Positions 60,299 to 64,000 of a DNA stretch of 64,000 nucleotides are shown here, one piece after another. A program made the translations under genes and the position numbers. The notes beneath the pieces are model-generated. The model worked only from the letters and a program-made list of their open reading frames with translations, was not told where the DNA came from and ran no database searches. Origin of the DNA: an uncultured Clostridia bacterium. Its GTDB lineage: Bacteria; Bacillota; Clostridia; Oscillospirales; Acutalibacteraceae. The DNA is taken from positions 30,803 through 94,802 of the forward strand of contig CANRPD010000002.1 of NCBI GenBank assembly GCA_947632385.1. The letters are read 5' to 3'. Each line of letters starts with the position of its first letter. Position 1 is the stretch's first letter.

Positions 60299-61585
60299 AT
60301 GGCCCGGCACGAGAAAAACGAAAAACACGACCGGCGCGAAAAGCATGCCGCGCCCCGGGAGGTCATCCGCCTTTCGGACTACCGCGACCGGGAGGAGACG
60401 GCCAGCGTCTCCTACGAGGAGCCCCCGGAGGAAGAGGCCCCTGCGTCCCCCAGCCGGGTGCCCAAGGCCGTCTACCGGGTGGCGCTGATCCTGCTGGCGC
60501 TGGTGCTGGTGCTGGCCCTGTGGATGAACCGGGAGCGCCTGACCCCTGCGGGCATCGCGGATTGGGTCAAGGTCCAGTTCATGGGCAGCGGAGAGGGGGA
60601 GGGATTTCCCGTGCCCCTCACCGGCACCCAGGTCTCGGTCCACAACTTCACCGCTGCCGGCCCGGACGCTTTGATCCTGAGCAACACCTCTCTCACCCGG
60701 CTGGATGACTCCGGCAAGGACCTGTTCACCACCAGCCACGGTTTTTCCGCCCCGGTGCTCCGGGCTGCGGGCAGCTGCACCCTGCTGTATGACCAGGGCG
60801 GCGACGGCTTCCGGGTCTATTCCGGCACCCAACGGACGGTGGAAGGCCCGGCGGAGAGCGACATCCTCACCGGGGCGGTGGCCCCCAACGGCCGGTACGC
60901 CCTGGGCCTGCAGACCGAGGACGGCGCTTCCCAGCTGCAGGTCTTCCTGGAGGACGGCAGCCTGCAGTACCGCTACCTGTTCTCCAAGGGCTACCTCACC
61001 GCCGTGGCCCTGGATCCAACCGGCACCCGGGGCCTGGCCTGCACCGTGTATGCCCGGGAGGGCCAGCTGATCTCCCAGATCACCGTGCTGGATTTCTCCT
61101 CCGAGGAGCCTTTGGCCCAGGTGGAGGTCTCCGGAACCCTGCTGGCAGACGCCTCCTGGGGGGACGGCGGCATGCTCTACGCCCTGGGCGATGACGCCCT
61201 CTACGCCGCCAAGGATTCGCAGCCGGACACCTTCACCCCCTTCTCCTACGGGGGCCGGTACCTCACCGCCTACGATTTCGGCGAGGGCCGGGCAGTCCTC
61301 TCCGTTTCGCCCTACGAGCACGGCGGCTCCAGCACGCTGATGGCCTTTCACGGGCCGGAGGCCCCGGTGCAGATGGACTTTTCCGGCCGCATCACGGACC
61401 TGTCCCTCTGCGGCAGCGTGGTGGGCGCCTTGGCCGACGGCCAGGCCGTGTTCTGCGATTACGCCGTGGGCACCCAGCTGGGCAGTGTCTCCGCCGGGCC
61501 GGACGCCAAGAGCCTGGCCCTGTCCAACGAGCGCTCCGCCTATGTGCTGGGGGTCAGCGAGATCCGGCGGGTCACCCTGGAATAG
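60299..61585 (+). CDS. DUF5711 family membrane-anchored beta-propeller-like protein
   Basis: Encodes 428 residues. A charged cytoplasmic tail (about 1-58) contains EVIRLSDYRDREE. One membrane segment (about 60-76; VALILLALVLVLALWM) precedes a large extracytoplasmic domain. That domain has repeated strand patterns such as VSVHNFTAAGPDALILSNTS and YALGLQTEDGASQLQVFLED, suggesting a propeller. I recognise it as the clostridial DUF5711 type; the role is unknown. It lies 36 bases after truA and probably ends the transcript, since cvpA has its own promoter. Confidence 0.75.
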   Translation: MARHEKNEKHDRREKHAAPREVIRLSDYRDREETASVSYEEPPEEEAPASPSRVPKAVYRVALILLALVLVLALWMNRERLTPAGIADWVKVQFMGSGEGEGFPVPLTGTQVSVHNFTAAGPDALILSNTSLTRLDDSGKDLFTTSHGFSAPVLRAAGSCTLLYDQGGDGFRVYSGTQRTVEGPAESDILTGAVAPNGRYALGLQTEDGASQLQVFLEDGSLQYRYLFSKGYLTAVALDPTGTRGLACTVYAREGQLISQITVLDFSSEEPLAQVEVSGTLLADASWGDGGMLYALGDDALYAAKDSQPDTFTPFSYGGRYLTAYDFGEGRAVLSVSPYEHGGSSTLMAFHGPEAPVQMDFSGRITDLSLCGSVVGALADGQAVFCDYAVGTQLGSVSAGPDAKSLALSNERSAYVLGVSEIRRVTLE

Positions 61586-61618
61586 AACCCTTTTTACAAG
61601 ATTTTCCTTTTTTTTGAC

Positions 61619-61647
61619 TTGTAGAACCGTCGTTTTTGTGCTATGAT
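61619..61647 (+). promoter_or_regulatory. Sigma-A promoter for cvpA and following genes
   Basis: Plus strand: TTGTAG, 17-bp spacer, TATGAT, about 32 bases before the cvpA GTG. A TTGACT just upstream has too long a spacer. Confidence 0.6.
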
Positions 61648-61679
61648 TATTTCTGTGCTGTTTGGAGGGGGGTGTATCC

Positions 61680-62378
61680 GTGAGCCTCATGATCGATCTC
61701 ATCGTGGTCTGTTTCCTGGTGATCTTCGCGGCCACCGGGGCCCATCGGGGCTTTGTCCGGGCCGGCGTGCGGCTTTTGGGCGCTGCGTTGGCGGCGTATC
61801 TGGCGTCGGTGCTGGGCGGGATGCTGGCCCAGTGGGCTTTCCAGACCCTCTTTCGCGATGCCCTGGTGGAGCACATCGGCGAAGCCCTGGATCAGGCGGG
61901 GGCCGGCAACCTGGCGGTTGCGGTGCAGCAGCTGTACGAGGGCCTGCCGGACTTCATCCAGCGGGGGCTCACGTCTGCCGGCGTCACGGTGGAGAGCCTC
62001 CTCAACTCCCTGAGTACCCAGACCGGCCGGGTGGCGGAATTCGTGGCCGACGCGCTGTCCCCGGTCTTTGTGAATTTTCTGAAGGTCCTGGCGGTGATCG
62101 TGCTGTTCATGCTCCTGATGATCGCCGTGCGCCTGGCATCGGATTTACTGGGCCGGACGTTCCGGCTGCCCATCCTGCGCCAGCTGGATCACGCGCTGGG
62201 CGGCATTTTCGGCCTGCTGCTGGCGGTCTTTGCGCTGTGGATCGTGGCGGCTGCCCTGGGCGTTTTCCTGCCGCTGCTCACCCAGGAGACGCGTGGGGAC
62301 GTGGAATACACCCTGGAAAAGACCTGGATCGCCGGCAAACTGCTGGGCTTGGATCCCTTATCCGGCCTGTTCCGTTAG
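61680..62378 (+). CDS. CvpA family membrane protein
   Basis: Encodes 232 residues from a GTG start placed 7 bases after GGAGGGGGG. Four hydrophobic segments (about 3-20, 28-48, 135-155 and 175-200) frame a central helical region. The N-terminal GAHRGFVRAGVRLLGAALAA is the CvpA signature. CvpA proteins are linked to colicin V production in E. coli and to envelope stress and bile tolerance; the molecular function is unsettled. It probably shares a transcript with the phosphatidyltransferase gene downstream. Confidence 0.85.
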   Translation: MSLMIDLIVVCFLVIFAATGAHRGFVRAGVRLLGAALAAYLASVLGGMLAQWAFQTLFRDALVEHIGEALDQAGAGNLAVAVQQLYEGLPDFIQRGLTSAGVTVESLLNSLSTQTGRVAEFVADALSPVFVNFLKVLAVIVLFMLLMIAVRLASDLLGRTFRLPILRQLDHALGGIFGLLLAVFALWIVAAALGVFLPLLTQETRGDVEYTLEKTWIAGKLLGLDPLSGLFR

Positions 62379-62423
62379 CCGGCGGGCGGAAGTGAGAAAC
62401 TCTGAAAAAGCGAGGAGCTGTCC

Positions 62424-63083
62424 ATGGACAGAGAGAGAAAGGCCAGAAACCAGAACTTGACCGTTCCCAATGCGCTCTCTTTGCTGCGCATCATCATCGT
62501 GCCCTTTTGCGCCTGGGCCTTCGTGTCCAACGACCTGGCGGCGGCTGCCCTGCTGCTGGCTCTGTCCGGCCTCACCGACCTGTTCGACGGCCTCATCGCC
62601 CGGCGCTTCAACCAGATCACCGAGCTGGGCAAGATGCTGGACCCCCTGGCGGATAAGCTGACCCAGGGCGTGGTGGCCCTGTGCCTGGCCATCCGGTTCC
62701 GGTCCATCCGGGTGGTGCTGCTGCTGTTCATCGTCAAGGAGCTCATCATGCTGGCCTGCGCCCTGGTGCTGCTGCGGAAAAAGAAGCGCCCCTGTGCGTC
62801 CATGTGGTACGGCAAGGTGGCCACGGTGCTGTTTTACCTGTCCGTGTGCTTCATCCTGGTGATGGACGGCCTGCTGGGCCTGCCCTGGGAGGCCTTCTCC
62901 ACCTACGCGTTCTTCCTGCTGGGCGCCACCGCCATGATGATGCTCTACTCCGCCGTGGCGTATTTCCGCATTTTTTTGGAGATCCTTCGTTCCGACGATC
63001 AGACCAATAACCTGGACTTGGCAGACGAGATGCGCACCAAGGTGATCCGGGAGCGTCCTGAAAAAACTCGAAAAACCCGATAA
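62424..63083 (+). CDS. CDP-alcohol phosphatidyltransferase
   Basis: Encodes 219 residues with five or six membrane segments. The family catalytic motif DG-x2-AR-x8-G-x3-D-x3-D is intact, beginning FDGLIARRFN and ending MLDPLADK. The N-terminal NVPNALSLLR-like block (LTVPNALSLLRIIIVP) resembles PgsA and cardiolipin-synthase-like enzymes that make phosphatidylglycerol phosphate or cardiolipin. The acceptor is not certain, so no gene symbol is given. AAGCGAGGAGC precedes the ATG. Confidence 0.88.
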   Translation: MDRERKARNQNLTVPNALSLLRIIIVPFCAWAFVSNDLAAAALLLALSGLTDLFDGLIARRFNQITELGKMLDPLADKLTQGVVALCLAIRFRSIRVVLLLFIVKELIMLACALVLLRKKKRPCASMWYGKVATVLFYLSVCFILVMDGLLGLPWEAFSTYAFFLLGATAMMMLYSAVAYFRIFLEILRSDDQTNNLDLADEMRTKVIRERPEKTRKTR

Positions 63084-63095
63084 GGAGGCAATGGT

Positions 63096-64000
<905 letters not shown>

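Overview
The window reads as a chromosomal segment of a G+C-rich, spore-forming, anaerobic Firmicute. Spo0A, SpoIVB and YpeB point to endospores. A ferredoxin-linked 2-oxoacid oxidoreductase and FAD-dependent ThyX fit an anaerobe. A CD1247-type acidic protein, a clostridial-type topoisomerase II pair and near-universal AGGAGG ribosome binding sites fit class Clostridia. High G+C plus this gene content suggests Oscillospiraceae (Flavonifractor/Lawsonibacter-like); that placement is inference. Most promoters listed here are sigma-A type with exactly 17-bp spacers. There is no rRNA, prophage or CRISPR array.

Layout. 1-7.4 kb: start of an amidohydrolase-like gene, MscS channel, an esterase, repeat island A (2410-3690), then a minus-strand L-rhamnose operon (rhaB, an arabinose/fucose-isomerase-family gene, rhaD). 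7.4-16 kb: M29 aminopeptidase, 3-methyladenine glycosylase, two tandem S9 peptidases, and an MBOAT plus DHHW/SGNH O-acylation pair. 16-18.1 kb: tRNA-Thr, tRNA-Asp, tRNA-Trp, then a small AT-richer methyltransferase cassette bracketed by 32-bp direct repeats. 18-24 kb: rpsU, yqeG, M24 peptidase, efp, a metal-binding-looking protein, and the spoIVB-spo0A sporulation pair. 24-32.4 kb: P-loop ATPase and korDABC, thyX-tmk, DJ-1, mltG, U32 peptidase, tRNA-Gly. 32.4-33.6 kb: repeat island B. 33.6-50 kb: nifS-nifU, divergent rnj-gdpP, rplI-dnaB-tilS-hpt-ftsH, and a type IIA topoisomerase pair. 50-64 kb: ypeB, ruvC-GNAT-ruvA-ruvB, glmM, a methyltransferase, the ECF energising module with truA, DUF5711, cvpA, a CDP-alcohol phosphatidyltransferase and the start of a zinc-finger ClpC-like ATPase.

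The most unusual feature is the pair of homologous, apparently non-coding repeat islands A and B, each about 1.2 kb. Each carries two copies of an 83-88 nt element that folds on paper into a closed four-way junction: an invariant 9-bp closing stem, three hairpins and no unpaired junction bases. One hairpin stem differs in sequence between copies yet stays paired. Each island also has one almost identical AT-rich core with three small hairpins, and many small hairpins with a T-R-S-C loop whose stems change in a compensating way. This looks like a structured RNA or DNA element family maintained by selection on folding. The second highlight is Spo0A, whose receiver domain has Glu in place of the phospho-accepting Asp56 and Ser in place of the switch Lys.
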